Shown: positions 28,683 to 41,757 of the stretch, piece by piece
Position numbering within the stretch: position 1 is the stretch's first letter
How the letters are laid out: each line of letters starts with the position of its first letter
Assembly: GCF_000508185.1 (NCBI RefSeq)
Contig: NZ_AYOY01000112.1
Span: forward strand, 50,401 to 114,400
Direction of reading: 5' to 3'
Length of the DNA: 64,000 nt
Source of the DNA: Sphingobium sp. C100
GTDB lineage: Bacteria; Pseudomonadota; Alphaproteobacteria; Sphingomonadales; Sphingomonadaceae
The notes under the pieces: model-generated
The model's database searches: none
Told to the model about the DNA's origin: nothing
The model's input: only the letters and a program-made list of their open reading frames with translations
Made by a program: the position numbers and the translations under genes

Positions 28683-29347
28683 AAAAGATGCCCCCTCTGG
28701 TCCCGCGCCTGCTGCTGCGCCGCCTGCGCCGGGACGAACGCGGCCTGGCGCTGATCGAATTCGCCTTCTCCCTGCCTGTCCTGCTGATCCTGGGCATGGC
28801 CGGACTGGAGTCGGCCAATCTGGCGCTGGCCCATATGCGGATCAGCCAGATCGCGATGCTGGTCGCCGATAATGCCGCGCGCGTGCGCACGTCGATCGAC
28901 GAAGCGGATGTGAACGAAATCATGACCGGTGCGGACCTGTCTTCGGAAACTCTGCGGCTCAAGGCTAATGGCCGCATCATCCTGTCCGACCTGGAGCCCA
29001 ATGGCCTGACCGGATCGAATGCAGGCCAATATATCCGTTGGCAGCGTTGCTGGGGTGATGGCGCCTTCACGTCCAGCTATGGCCTCGTCAACAAGGGCAA
29101 GACCGATGGCAGTCTGAAAGACGGGATGGGTCCGGGCACCACCGCCGCGACCAAAGTGACCGCCTCCAGCGGCACTGCGGTCATGTTCGTGGAGGTCGCC
29201 TATACTTATCAGCCGCTGGTCAGCAACTCGATCTTCGGCCCAAAGGTCATCCGCTATTCCAGCGCGTTCAACGTGCGCGAGCGGACCGACCAGGCGATCA
29301 AGAATGGCGGCAATCTGGCGGCAGCGAACACCGCCCGCTGCACCTGA
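28679..29347 (+). CDS. TadE-like pseudopilin (222 aa)
   Basis: The second TadE-like protein of the trio has the motif ERGLALIEFAFSLPVLLILG followed by a soluble domain ending in a Cys near the C-terminus (NTARCT). Two Cys (RWQRC and ARCT) could pair outside the membrane. It overlaps the previous gene by ATGA and is followed by a strong terminator, so the operon ends here. No tadA, rcpA or flp gene lies within the window. Confidence 0.9.
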   Translation: MKKMPPLVPRLLLRRLRRDERGLALIEFAFSLPVLLILGMAGLESANLALAHMRISQIAMLVADNAARVRTSIDEADVNEIMTGADLSSETLRLKANGRIILSDLEPNGLTGSNAGQYIRWQRCWGDGAFTSSYGLVNKGKTDGSLKDGMGPGTTAATKVTASSGTAVMFVEVAYTYQPLVSNSIFGPKVIRYSSAFNVRERTDQAIKNGGNLAAANTARCT

Positions 29348-29352
29348 AACCA

Positions 29353-29381
29353 AAAGGGCGGCCCCGTCGGGGCCGCCCTTT
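29353..29381. terminator. Bidirectional terminator between tadE-like and pdhB
   Basis: A 13-bp perfect stem (29353-29365 with 29369-29381) with a GTC loop, A-run to the left and T-run to the right. It terminates the pilus-type genes on the plus strand and pdhB on the minus strand. Confidence 0.9.
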
Positions 29382-29386
29382 CGCCT

Positions 29387-30754
29387 TTATTTGTAGCAGA
29401 CCTTCTTGGCCGCATCGACCACACGGGCCGCGTCGATCAGCGCCGCCTTTTCCAGGTTCGCGGCATAGGGCAGCGGCACATCCTCATTGGTGACGCGCAG
29501 GACCGGGGCGTCGAGATCGTCGAAGCCCTTTTCCATCACGACGGCGGCGATTTCCGACGCGATCGAGCAGGTCGGCCAGCCTTCCTCGACCACCACGATG
29601 CGGTTGGTCTTCTTCAGGCTTTCCAGCACCGTCGCAGTGTCGAGCGGGCGCAGCGTGCGCAGGTCGATCACCTCGGCATCGATGCCCTCGCCCGCCAGCG
29701 TCTCGGCCGCGTCCAGTGCCAGGCCAACGCCGATCGAGTAACTCACCAGGGTCACGTCCTTGCCCGGCTTCATGATGCGCGCCTTGCCGATCGGCAGGAC
29801 ATGATCGTCCAGCTTGGGCACGTCGAAGCTACGACCATAGACCAGTTCATTTTCCAGGAATACGACCGGGTCTTCGGACCGGATCGCGGCCTTGAGCAGG
29901 CCCTTGGCGTCGGCCGCATCATAGGGCGCGATGACGATCAGGCCGGGGACGGCGGCATACCAGGGACCGTAATTCTGGCTGTGCTGCGCGCCGACGCGGC
30001 TCGCCGCGCCATTGGGACCACGGAACACGATCGGGCAGCGCATCTGGCCGCCGGACATATAGTTGGTCTTGGCCGCCGAGTTGATGATGTGGTCAATCGC
30101 CTGCATGGCGAAGTTGAACGTCATGAACTCGATGACCGGACGCAGGCCGCCCATGGCCGCGCCCGCGCCGATGCCGGCAAAACCATATTCGGTGATCGGC
30201 GTGTCGATCACGCGCTTGGCGCCGAATTCATCGAGCAGGCCCTGGGTCACCTTGTAGGCGCCCTGATATTCGGCGACTTCCTCGCCCATCACGAAGACGC
30301 GCTCGTCGCGGCGCATTTCCTCCGCCATGGCGTCGCGCAACGCTTCGCGGACGGTCGTCTTGACGAACTCGGTGCCTTCGGGGATCGCCGGATCCTGCAC
30401 GGTCGGCTTGGCTTCGGCGGCGAGCTTGGCGGCGCCGCCTTCGGGCTTGGTCGGCGCTTCCGCTTTCGCGTCTGCCTTGGCGGTCGGGGCCGGAGTCGGT
30501 GCGACTTCGCCACCCTCGCCCGCCATTTCGGCGATGACGGTGCCGACCTTCACGCCTTCGGTGCCTTCGGAGATCATGATCTTGCCGATCTTGCCTTCGT
30601 CGACGGCTTCGAATTCCATCGTCGCCTTGTCGGTCTCGATCTCGGCGAGAATGTCGCCGGACTTGACCTCATCGCCTTCCTTCACCAGCCACTTGGCCAG
30701 CGTGCCCTCTTCCATCGTCGGCGAGAGCGCCGGCATCTTGATTGCGATACCCAT
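29387..30754 (-). CDS. pdhB: Pyruvate dehydrogenase E1 beta with fused lipoyl domain
   Basis: The 455-residue subunit pairs with PdhA to decarboxylate pyruvate using thiamine diphosphate. An N-terminal lipoyl domain is fused (lipoyl Lys in [14 protein letters not shown], residues near 43), joined by an Ala/Pro-rich linker to the transketolase-like domain ([35 protein letters not shown]). A lipoyl-E1beta fusion is common in alphaproteobacteria. Its ATG overlaps the pdhA stop by one base (TAATG), so translation is coupled. Confidence 0.96.
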   Translation of the reverse strand: MGIAIKMPALSPTMEEGTLAKWLVKEGDEVKSGDILAEIETDKATMEFEAVDEGKIGKIMISEGTEGVKVGTVIAEMAGEGGEVAPTPAPTAKADAKAEAPTKPEGGAAKLAAEAKPTVQDPAIPEGTEFVKTTVREALRDAMAEEMRRDERVFVMGEEVAEYQGAYKVTQGLLDEFGAKRVIDTPITEYGFAGIGAGAAMGGLRPVIEFMTFNFAMQAIDHIINSAAKTNYMSGGQMRCPIVFRGPNGAASRVGAQHSQNYGPWYAAVPGLIVIAPYDAADAKGLLKAAIRSEDPVVFLENELVYGRSFDVPKLDDHVLPIGKARIMKPGKDVTLVSYSIGVGLALDAAETLAGEGIDAEVIDLRTLRPLDTATVLESLKKTNRIVVVEEGWPTCSIASEIAAVVMEKGFDDLDAPVLRVTNEDVPLPYAANLEKAALIDAARVVDAAKKVCYK

Positions 30755-31824
30755 TAATATTGCTCCACCAGGACGTCGGTATAGAGTTCATGCATTTCGG
30801 GCTCAGGCGAGGTTTCCGCGAAGTCGGCCGCCTCGGCGACGATCTTGCGGATCTCCTGGTCCATCGCCTTGATGTCGTCTTCGCTGACGCCGGCCTCGGT
30901 CAGATATTTCTTCACGCCCTCGATCGGATCGGACTTGTCGCGCATCGACTGCACTTCCTCGCGCGACCGGTATTTGGCCGGGTCGGACATGGAGTGGCCG
31001 CGATAGCGATAGGTCTTCATTTCCAGCAGGATCGGGCCATTGCCGCCCTGCACCCATTTGAGCGCTTCCTCGGTCGCGCCGCGCACGGCGAGCACGTCCA
31101 TGCCATCGACCTGGATACCGGGAATGCGGAAGCTTTCGCCGCGGCGGTAGAGCTGGTCTTCCGACGAGGCGCGGTTGACGCTGGTGCCCATGGCGTACTG
31201 GTTATTCTCGATCACGAAGATGATCGGCAGCTTCCACAGCTCGGCCATGTTGAAGCTTTCGTAGACCTGGCCCTGATTGGCCGCGCCATCGCCGAAATAG
31301 GCGACGCATACGCCGCCATCATCATTATATTTGTGGGCAAAACCCAGGCCCGCGCCCAGCGACACCTGCGCGCCGACGATGCCGTGACCGCCATAGAATT
31401 TATGCTCGACGCTGAACATGTGCATCGAACCACCCTTGCCGCGCGAAATGCCGGCTTCGCGGCCGGTCAATTCGGCCATGATGAGCTTGGGATCGATGCC
31501 ATAGGCCAGCATGTGGCCATGGTCGCGATAGCCGGTGATGACGCTGTCCTTGCCGGGCTTGAGCGCCGACTGGATGCCGACAGCAACCGCTTCCTGGCCG
31601 ATATAGAGGTGGCAGAAACCGCCGATCAGGCCCAGGCCATAGAGCTGACCCGCCTTTTCCTCGAAACGGCGGATGAGGACCATCTGCCGGTAGAATTCCA
31701 GCAACTCTTCCTTGCTGGCCTTATAGTCGGTGGGGGTTTCGGGGCGAGGCCGGTTATGGTCCGCGCCTGCGGGCGCGTCGGCCTTCTTTGCACTCGAAGC
31801 ACGCGGCGTCGTAGGTTTCGCCAA
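30754..31824 (-). CDS. pdhA: Pyruvate dehydrogenase E1 alpha
   Basis: The 356-residue subunit has the thiamine-diphosphate motif [17 protein letters not shown] ... NNQYAMGTS and the phosphorylation-loop-like [16 protein letters not shown]. The best start is a TTG at 31824: AAGGATA lies 10 bases upstream and the open frame before it has no ribosome site. The N-terminal 35 residues are Ala/Pro/Lys-rich. It is followed by pdhB with a one-base overlap. ftsB and eno lie upstream on the same strand after a 221-base gap. Confidence 0.93.
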   Translation of the reverse strand: MAKPTTPRASSAKKADAPAGADHNRPRPETPTDYKASKEELLEFYRQMVLIRRFEEKAGQLYGLGLIGGFCHLYIGQEAVAVGIQSALKPGKDSVITGYRDHGHMLAYGIDPKLIMAELTGREAGISRGKGGSMHMFSVEHKFYGGHGIVGAQVSLGAGLGFAHKYNDDGGVCVAYFGDGAANQGQVYESFNMAELWKLPIIFVIENNQYAMGTSVNRASSEDQLYRRGESFRIPGIQVDGMDVLAVRGATEEALKWVQGGNGPILLEMKTYRYRGHSMSDPAKYRSREEVQSMRDKSDPIEGVKKYLTEAGVSEDDIKAMDQEIRKIVAEAADFAETSPEPEMHELYTDVLVEQY

Positions 31825-32045
31825 GGCTCTTATCCTTTTGCGTGGGTAGGATGGAAGGAAGCCCGATATAGCGGTAGAGATGCAAGAATTGCAACGGCGG
31901 ACCCCACGGAATCCGGGCAGAAACAATAGCTGCGGCGGAAATCTGATGGCACGCGACGCGCCGTGCCGGATCAGCGACGGGGCGCGGCTTTCTCGATGCT
32001 TGCCGCAGCGTGATTTTTCGTGGCTGACCGACGCCGCGCCACGGG

Positions 32046-32357
32046 TCAGTTCAGCGGCACGATCACTTCGTCATGATGGATGACGCCCAGCTGGCGACGG
32101 ATCAGTTCGTCCGCCAGATCCGGGTCGACCTGGCGCGGGTCCAGCGCCTCGACCCGGTTGCGCAATTCCGCGCGCGCGGCCTGCGTCTTCTTGAGCTCCA
32201 GCTTCGCCTGGTGCAGCTGGCGCGTATAGTCGCCCCACGCCAGGACGCCGTTCGACCCCAGCACCACATAGCCCGCGAAGGACAGCAGCAGCAGCAGCGC
32301 GATCGCCGGACCAAAGGCCGATACCAACAACAGTCGAAGTTTCGCGATATGCGCCAT
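32046..32357 (-). CDS. ftsB: Septum formation initiator FtsB/DivIC-like
   Basis: The 103-residue protein has one membrane helix (about residues 8-32) followed by a coiled coil (KLELKKTQAARAELRNRVE), the layout of FtsB, which joins FtsL and FtsQ at the division site. It lies 92 bases downstream of eno and upstream of pdhA, the standard alphaproteobacterial order. The region between its stop and pdhA contains no other gene. Confidence 0.88.
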   Translation of the reverse strand: MAHIAKLRLLLVSAFGPAIALLLLLSFAGYVVLGSNGVLAWGDYTRQLHQAKLELKKTQAARAELRNRVEALDPRQVDPDLADELIRRQLGVIHHDEVIVPLN

Positions 32358-32449
32358 GGCCTACTGGAATCACAGCAAAAGGCCGGCCGCAAGCGAAAAA
32401 TCGCCAAGTTGCGACCGGCCGATCAATTTGGCCTCAAAAGACCTGTTTT

Positions 32450-33856
<1,407 letters not shown>

Positions 33857-33874
33857 TCAAAATGTAACGGCAAC

Positions 33875-33900
33875 GGAACTGTAGGCGTCCACCATGCATT
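33875..33900 (+). promoter_or_regulatory. EcfG-like promoter of the yqjDEK-like cluster
   Basis: GGAAC, 17 bases, CATT: one mismatch to the EcfG consensus GGAAC-N16/17-CGTT. It ends 50 bases before the first gene of the cluster and points towards it. Confidence 0.45.
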
Positions 33901-33950
33901 AGGACTGGAACGCCTGCCGCAACGCTGCATCGAAAGGGAGAATCAGGACG

Positions 33951-34571
33951 ATGGCCGACACCCCCGAAACCCCGCCTGTCAAGCGCGGCCGCAAGCCCGC
34001 CGCCGCCAAGCCGGTGAAGGCCAAGCCCGCAAAGGCTGTGGGCGCCCCGGCGCCGGTCAAGACCGCACCAGTCAAGAAAGCGGCGACGCGCAAGGCGGAA
34101 ACGAAGAAAGCAGCCGGTAACGGCGCCAGTGCCCAGGGTTGGACCGCGCAGATCGCGCCGCTCAAGGCCCAGGCTGAAAAGGCGGCCAAGTCCGCGGCGG
34201 ACAAGCTCAACGCGGTCGATTGGAAGGCGCATATTGACCCGATCAAGGATCAGGCCGGCAAGACCGCAAAGTCCGCCGCTGGCGTGGCGAAGGACAAGAC
34301 CGGCACCGCCATGCAAAGCCTGGCCAAGCTGATTTCCGACACTGCGGGCACGGTCGATGCCAAGCTCGGCCCGCAATATGGCGACTATGCGCGGCAAGCG
34401 GCCGAACAGGTCGCGGGGGCTGCCGACAAACTGGAAGGCAAGGAAGTCGATCAGTTGATGGATGAGGCCCGCGACTTCGTACGCAAAAGCCCCGCCGTCG
34501 CCATCGGCGCGGCTGCCGTTGTCGGCTATGTGCTGATGCGCCTCGCCAAGGGGTCTGACGATAAAGCATGA
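33951..34571 (+). CDS. DUF883/YqjD-like protein with Lys/Ala-rich N-terminus
   Basis: The 206-residue protein starts with a highly basic Lys/Ala/Pro tract resembling a histone-H1-type tail (RGRKPAAAKPVKAKPAKAV), followed by amphipathic helical repeats (about 70-150). It ends with a short DUF883-type segment: acidic helix, VRKSPAVAIGAAAVVGYVLMR, a membrane anchor. E. coli YqjD has the same C-terminal layout and binds ribosomes. AAAGGGAG lies upstream of the ATG. It is the first gene of a five-gene set. Confidence 0.72.
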   Translation: MADTPETPPVKRGRKPAAAKPVKAKPAKAVGAPAPVKTAPVKKAATRKAETKKAAGNGASAQGWTAQIAPLKAQAEKAAKSAADKLNAVDWKAHIDPIKDQAGKTAKSAAGVAKDKTGTAMQSLAKLISDTAGTVDAKLGPQYGDYARQAAEQVAGAADKLEGKEVDQLMDEARDFVRKSPAVAIGAAAVVGYVLMRLAKGSDDKA

Positions 34572-34584
34572 CATGTTTGGGCGT

Positions 34585-34620
34585 GAGCGTTCAGGCCCGA
34601 CCATCGGGGCCTGAACGCTC
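34585..34620. repeat. Perfect stem-loop between cluster genes
   Basis: GAGCGTTCAGGCCC (34585-34598) is the exact reverse complement of GGGCCTGAACGCTC (34607-34620), loop of 8 bases. No T-run follows, so it is more likely an mRNA-processing or stability element than a terminator. A third partial copy (CAGGCCTGAACG) follows at 34620. Confidence 0.8.
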
Positions 34621-34686
34621 AGGCCTGAACGACCGGCCTGACCAGATTGCGCAGGCCGGTTATTCCCCACCCAGTGGAGGGCTATT

Positions 34687-35076
34687 TTGATCGAACAGCC
34701 AGCGGAAACGGCGGTCACGCCGCTCGCCGACGGGCCGGACGAGGACGTGCGCGACGAAACGGTCCGTGACGCCTTCGCGCGCTTCTATGCCGATGCGCGC
34801 GCCTATGCTGCCGCAGAGGCCGAAAAGCAGAAGCTGCGCGCCGGCATCATCGCTACATCGGTACGCAATGCGGCGATCCTGGGCGTCGTCGCCTTGATGC
34901 TCGTCTTTGCCACGCTGGTCGCCCTGTTGGTCGGCCTCGTCCTGGCGCTGCAATCCAGCCTTGGCGCCATGGGGGCCACGTTCACGGTCGCCGGCGGCGG
35001 CCTGCTCGTCGCCGTCATTCTGTTGCTGCTGGCAAAAAACTGTATCACCCGCATGAAGAAGGCGATCGCGTCATGA
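34687..35076 (+). CDS. Phage-holin-superfamily/YqjE-like membrane protein
   Basis: The 129-residue product has an acidic N-terminus and two long hydrophobic helices (about residues 57-85 and 92-115), the pattern of the PF07332-type family that includes E. coli YqjE. The start is a TTG with GTGGAGGG six bases upstream, a strong ribosome site that decides the start. Its stop overlaps the next start (ATGA). Confidence 0.75.
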   Translation: MIEQPAETAVTPLADGPDEDVRDETVRDAFARFYADARAYAAAEAEKQKLRAGIIATSVRNAAILGVVALMLVFATLVALLVGLVLALQSSLGAMGATFTVAGGGLLVAVILLLLAKNCITRMKKAIAS

Positions 35077-35390
35077 CCGACAAAACCGCCTATCGCGATG
35101 CCGTCGCGCGCGCGCGGGCGCAGCGGGACCGGATGATCGCCAGCGCGCAGGCCGCCAAGGCGCGCGTCGCCCCCGCCCGCCTGAAACAGGATGCGGTGGA
35201 CAAGGTGACGGCGACTGTACTGGACGGCGCGGCCTATGCCGCCGCAAAGACGCAGGAACGCCCCTACGCCGTGGGCGCCGGGCTCGCCGCCTTTGGCATC
35301 TTTCTCGCGCGGCGGCCATTGGCGGCACTTTTCGGCCGGCTATCCGTTCGTTTCAGGAACACCGACACCGACAATTCGGAGAATGAATGA
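35073..35390 (+). CDS. YqjK-like small protein (105 aa)
   Basis: A basic amphipathic N-terminal half (AVARARAQRDRMIASAQ) is followed by a short hydrophobic helix (YAVGAGLAAFGIFLARRP) and a hydrophilic tail. The layout recalls E. coli YqjK, encoded after YqjD and YqjE, but sequence similarity is not obvious, so this is by position. The start overlaps the preceding stop by 4 bases and the stop overlaps the next start. Confidence 0.6.
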   Translation: MTDKTAYRDAVARARAQRDRMIASAQAAKARVAPARLKQDAVDKVTATVLDGAAYAAAKTQERPYAVGAGLAAFGIFLARRPLAALFGRLSVRFRNTDTDNSENE

Positions 35391-35965
35391 TGGCTGACAT
35401 TCGTGCCCAGATCACTCGCGCCCGCGAAGCCGCCAATGATGCGGCAACCACGGCGACCGACCGCATCAAGGATACCACCGGCAAGGCGCGCGAGGGCGCC
35501 GGCGACCTGATCCAGACTGGCAGGGACAAGGCGGGCGAAGCCTATGCCGATGCGCGTGACAAGACGCAGCGCGCCGCCACCCGCGCCAACCAGATCGTGC
35601 AGGATCATCCGGTGGTCGCCGTCGCCGGCGCCGTCGCCGCGGGCGCGCTGATCGCCTGGATGTTCCCCAAGAGCCGCCGCGCGATGAAGGCCCTGCCCGG
35701 CCTCGCCGCCGCCACCGGCACCCGGATGATGGAAGCCGCGGTCGCCGCCCGCGCGGCCGCCGCAGAGGGCGCCGAAAGCGTGAAACAGCGCGCCGGTGAT
35801 GCGTTCCATGCGGCCGAAGACGCCGCGTCGGACGCGAAGGACACGATCGCCTCCACCGATCTGACCGCCAGGGCATCGAAGCTGGCCGACGATGTGACCG
35901 CGATGGTCGCCGCTCGGGTGGATGCGCTGAGCGACGCGATTAAGGCGCGATTGCCCAAAAGCTAA
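35387..35965 (+). CDS. DUF883-like amphipathic-helix protein with one membrane segment
   Basis: The 192-residue protein is almost entirely helical and Ala/Asp/Arg/Lys-rich, with 11-residue-like repeats (DRIKDTTGKAREGAGDLIQ, RDKAGEAYADARDKTQRAA), and one central membrane segment (HPVVAVAGAVAAGALIAWMF). This is the pattern of LEA-like/apolipoprotein-like stress proteins. Two adjacent ATGs (35387, 35390) are possible starts; the first overlaps the upstream stop. Confidence 0.7.
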   Translation: MMADIRAQITRAREAANDAATTATDRIKDTTGKAREGAGDLIQTGRDKAGEAYADARDKTQRAATRANQIVQDHPVVAVAGAVAAGALIAWMFPKSRRAMKALPGLAAATGTRMMEAAVAARAAAAEGAESVKQRAGDAFHAAEDAASDAKDTIASTDLTARASKLADDVTAMVAARVDALSDAIKARLPKS

Positions 35966-36061
35966 TCGCGATTGCCTGAAACGCAATCGCGTCCTCTTCT
36001 TGGCGGATCGCGGGGACGATGCTAAGGCTCCGCGATCATCCAAGGGAGAATGAATAGCGCC

Positions 36062-36283
36062 ATGAGCAAAATGCATCTGGTGATGGGCGGTCGCGTTACC
36101 GATCCGCAGACGCTGGAATTTCAGGATCTGGACAAGGTCGATCTGGTCGGCGTCTTTCCTGACTATGCTTCGGCTGAAAAGGCCTGGCGCGGCGCGGCCC
36201 AGCGCACGGTCGATGACGCAGAAATGCGCTATGTGATCGTGCACCTGCACCGCCTGCTGGAGCCGGAACTGTCGGCCGCCTGA
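36062..36283 (+). CDS. DUF4170-family small protein
   Basis: The 73-residue product (77 from an ATG at 36050) reads LVMGGRVTDPQTLEFQDLDKVDLVGVFPDYASAEKAW..., a pattern of the alphaproteobacterial DUF4170 family. No function is known. The GGGAG before 36050 is too close to that ATG and somewhat far from 36062, so the start is open. A palindromic repeat follows the stop. Confidence 0.75.
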   Translation: MSKMHLVMGGRVTDPQTLEFQDLDKVDLVGVFPDYASAEKAWRGAAQRTVDDAEMRYVIVHLHRLLEPELSAA

Positions 36284-36290
36284 TCAAAAC

Positions 36291-36359
36291 CGTCATTGCG
36301 GGCGTAGCGCAGCAATCCAGAGGAGCTTCGTGGATTGCTGCGCTACGCCCGCAACGACG
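36291..36359. repeat. 69-bp palindromic intergenic repeat
   Basis: Two 29-base arms (36291-36319 and 36331-36359) are inverted copies with one mismatch, around an 11-base loop GAGGAGCTTCG. The arm begins CGTCATTGCGGGCGTAGCGC. Elements of this type (attgcg...gcaatcc-like) are dispersed in alphaproteobacterial genomes. It lies between the DUF4170 gene and the rhomboid gene. Confidence 0.9.
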
Positions 36360-36383
36360 ATTTAATGCAATGCCGACGCACTA

Positions 36384-37043
36384 TTAGTTCACGACCTTCG
36401 GCTTTTTCCGGAATCGCCAGCGCAGCAATGGCCGCGTCAGGATCAGGCCGGCCAGAAAACCTCCGATATGCGCGGCGATCGCGATCTGCCCCAGTTCCCC
36501 GAAGCCACCGGAGGTCGCCACGCCGATCATCAACTGAATGGCGATCCAGCCTGCGGCCAGCCACAACACCCTGACCAGATTGGCCGACAATGGCCCCATT
36601 TTGCGCACCTGCTGCTGGCTGTAGAGCAGCGAATAGGTGGCGATGATCGCCGAAATCGCGCCGCTTGCCCCCACCATCGGATTGGTCGATCCGGGGTCCA
36701 CAGCCCATTGCGCCAGGCAGGCGGCGTAGGCGCCCACCCCGTACAGGACGAGCGTGCCGCCCCATCCCAGCACATGTTCCACCTGCCGACCGCAAAAAAC
36801 CAGCATCAACATGTTGAAGCCGATATGCAGCCAGCCCGCATGGATCAGCGTGCAGCTGAGCGGCGTCAGCCAGGCCGGCACGGCGGCCATCCCGGCCAGC
36901 AGGGCCGGGTCTCCTATCCGCGCCGGAATGAAGCCCGCGATGATGGCGGCGTCATCCACCCGGTTCGCCAAGGCGAGCAACAGGAAGACGGCGACGCTGA
37001 TCGCCGCCAGCCCGTTCGTGGTCCGGCCCGCTGGCAGACGCAC
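36384..37043 (-). CDS. Rhomboid-family intramembrane serine protease
   Basis: The 219-residue membrane protein has about six helices. The catalytic Ser is in VGASGAISAI and the catalytic His is in AAHIGGFLAGL; the conserved HAGWLHIGFNMLML (His/Asn) precedes them. Rhomboids cleave substrates inside the membrane. It starts 4 bases after the greA stop on the same strand, so it is probably cotranscribed with greA. The substrate is unknown. Confidence 0.92.
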   Translation of the reverse strand: MRLPAGRTTNGLAAISVAVFLLLALANRVDDAAIIAGFIPARIGDPALLAGMAAVPAWLTPLSCTLIHAGWLHIGFNMLMLVFCGRQVEHVLGWGGTLVLYGVGAYAACLAQWAVDPGSTNPMVGASGAISAIIATYSLLYSQQQVRKMGPLSANLVRVLWLAAGWIAIQLMIGVATSGGFGELGQIAIAAHIGGFLAGLILTRPLLRWRFRKKPKVVN

Positions 37044-37047
37044 GGCG

Positions 37048-37524
37048 TCAGATGAACTCGATCTTGTCGACTAGGTAGAATTTGTCGCCCGATGGGACCG
37101 ACACTTCGACCTCGTCGCCGACCTCGCGGCCGATGAGCGCGCGGCCCAGCGGACTTGAATAGCTGATCATGCCCTGTTTGGCGTCAGCTTCGGCCTGGCC
37201 GACGATCTGATATTTGACGGGCTTTTCGTCCTCGTCCTGCAAGGTCACGGTCGCGCCGAACACGATCTTGTTGCCCGACAGGGTCTTGGGATCGATGACC
37301 TGCGCGCGCGACAGCTTGTCTTCCAGGTCGGAGATCGTGGCCTCCACCTGGCCCTGCCGTTCCTTGGCGGCATGATATTCGGCATTTTCCGAAAGGTCGC
37401 CATGCGCGCGAGCTTCCTCGATGGCGTCCACGATCAAAGGGCGTTCAGCCTTCAACTCGCGGAGCTGCGTATTGAGCTTGTCATAGCCCATCTGCAGCAT
37501 CGGCATCTTCTCGACGGTCGCCAT
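37048..37524 (-). CDS. greA: Transcription elongation factor GreA
   Basis: The 158-residue protein has the N-terminal coiled coil ([20 protein letters not shown], acidic tip [16 protein letters not shown]) and a C-terminal FKBP-like domain ([20 protein letters not shown]). It rescues backtracked RNA polymerase. Start chosen at MATVEKMP. It lies downstream of carB by 80 bases and upstream of the rhomboid gene, all on the minus strand. Confidence 0.97.
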   Translation of the reverse strand: MATVEKMPMLQMGYDKLNTQLRELKAERPLIVDAIEEARAHGDLSENAEYHAAKERQGQVEATISDLEDKLSRAQVIDPKTLSGNKIVFGATVTLQDEDEKPVKYQIVGQAEADAKQGMISYSSPLGRALIGREVGDEVEVSVPSGDKFYLVDKIEFI

Positions 37525-37604
37525 TATTGCAAATCCTTCGTCAAAACTTCCCTTTGGCAGCCCCGGCATGGGACCGCCCGCAGCGTCATTCCTTGTGCAG
37601 GGGA

Positions 37605-40939
<3,335 letters not shown>

Positions 40940-40940
<1 letters not shown>

Positions 40941-41392
40941 TAGACTGCAAGCTCTTTTATTAGGACCGACCAATCGTCATCGGCAATTTCAGAGGAAACA
41001 AACGTCTGCACACCCTTTGTAAAAATGAGCGCATCGACATTCTTGAGATTTTTCCGCGCAATGGACGGGAGCTTAATCTGAGCGTCCGCGCGGCTCAGTA
41101 TCTTCGACGGATTACCTAAGGGTTTAATTGCAAAAGATAAATACCAGTCTTCAGGCCAGACCTTAGACTCAACGTCCACATAATTAGGCTCTGACGTCAC
41201 AACGAATGGGACGGTGAACCCTTCGCCGGACAGATATAAAATGCCGAAAGAGCCAACGGGCATTTCTCGCGCCAGCGTCTCCCGACGCTTATTTACTGAG
41301 TCATGATCTGACTTGCTGACAGCCCATTTACCAGCGCCAACGGCTGCCCAAATGTTGCTCAGCTTTGCGGAAGGAAAAGCATAAATCTTCAA
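40940..41392 (-). CDS. Uncharacterised PUA/EVE-like protein inserted in carAB
   Basis: The 150-residue product is visibly AT-richer than carA and carB, suggesting recent acquisition. It reads [18 protein letters not shown], then [20 protein letters not shown], and [16 protein letters not shown], which resembles the EVE/PUA-like beta-barrel fold (a G-D-x-hydrophobic strand and a VWP-type motif). This is a weak inference. It overlaps the rraB-like gene upstream by ATGA and the carB start by TAATG, so it has been fitted exactly into the operon. No function can be stated. Confidence 0.7.
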
Positions 41393-41757
41393 TGCACGCC
41401 CCCCGTCTGCGCCTCGCAGCCCCAGCCGTCATATTCCACGCCGCACATCATCTCGATCTGGAGGCACTTCCTGGTCAGCGCCCGGATGGACTGTTCATCG
41501 ACCGGCTGCACACATTCCAGGAACAGGAACAGGTCGCCATCCTCATCCTCCTCGCGGTCCAGTTCGACAAAGCCGAACTGGCTGGCGATGATGAGGACGC
41601 GCTCGAAATCCTGCTCGCTGCCCCGGAAGCTGACGTCCACGGGGCGCGCGATCCGCGCCACGTCGCCATTGGCGGCGAGATTGGCAAGGACTTGCCTGTC
41701 CGCTTCCCACTCGGCGGCCAGGCGGGCTTCATCGACCGGGGGCAGGTTCTGGCTCAT
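41389..41757 (-). CDS. RraB-like ribonuclease E regulator
   Basis: The 122-residue protein has the pattern of RraB (PF06877): a helical N-terminus, VDVSFRGSEQDFERVLIIASQFGF, an acidic turn (DREEDEDGDLFLF), and MCGVEYDGWGCEAQTG, matching the YDGWGC motif of the family. In E. coli RraB binds and inhibits RNase E. Its start overlaps the carA stop by ATGA and its stop overlaps the next start, so it is inserted as a translationally coupled carA-carB spacer gene. Confidence 0.75.
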   Translation of the reverse strand: MSQNLPPVDEARLAAEWEADRQVLANLAANGDVARIARPVDVSFRGSEQDFERVLIIASQFGFVELDREEDEDGDLFLFLECVQPVDEQSIRALTRKCLQIEMMCGVEYDGWGCEAQTGGVH

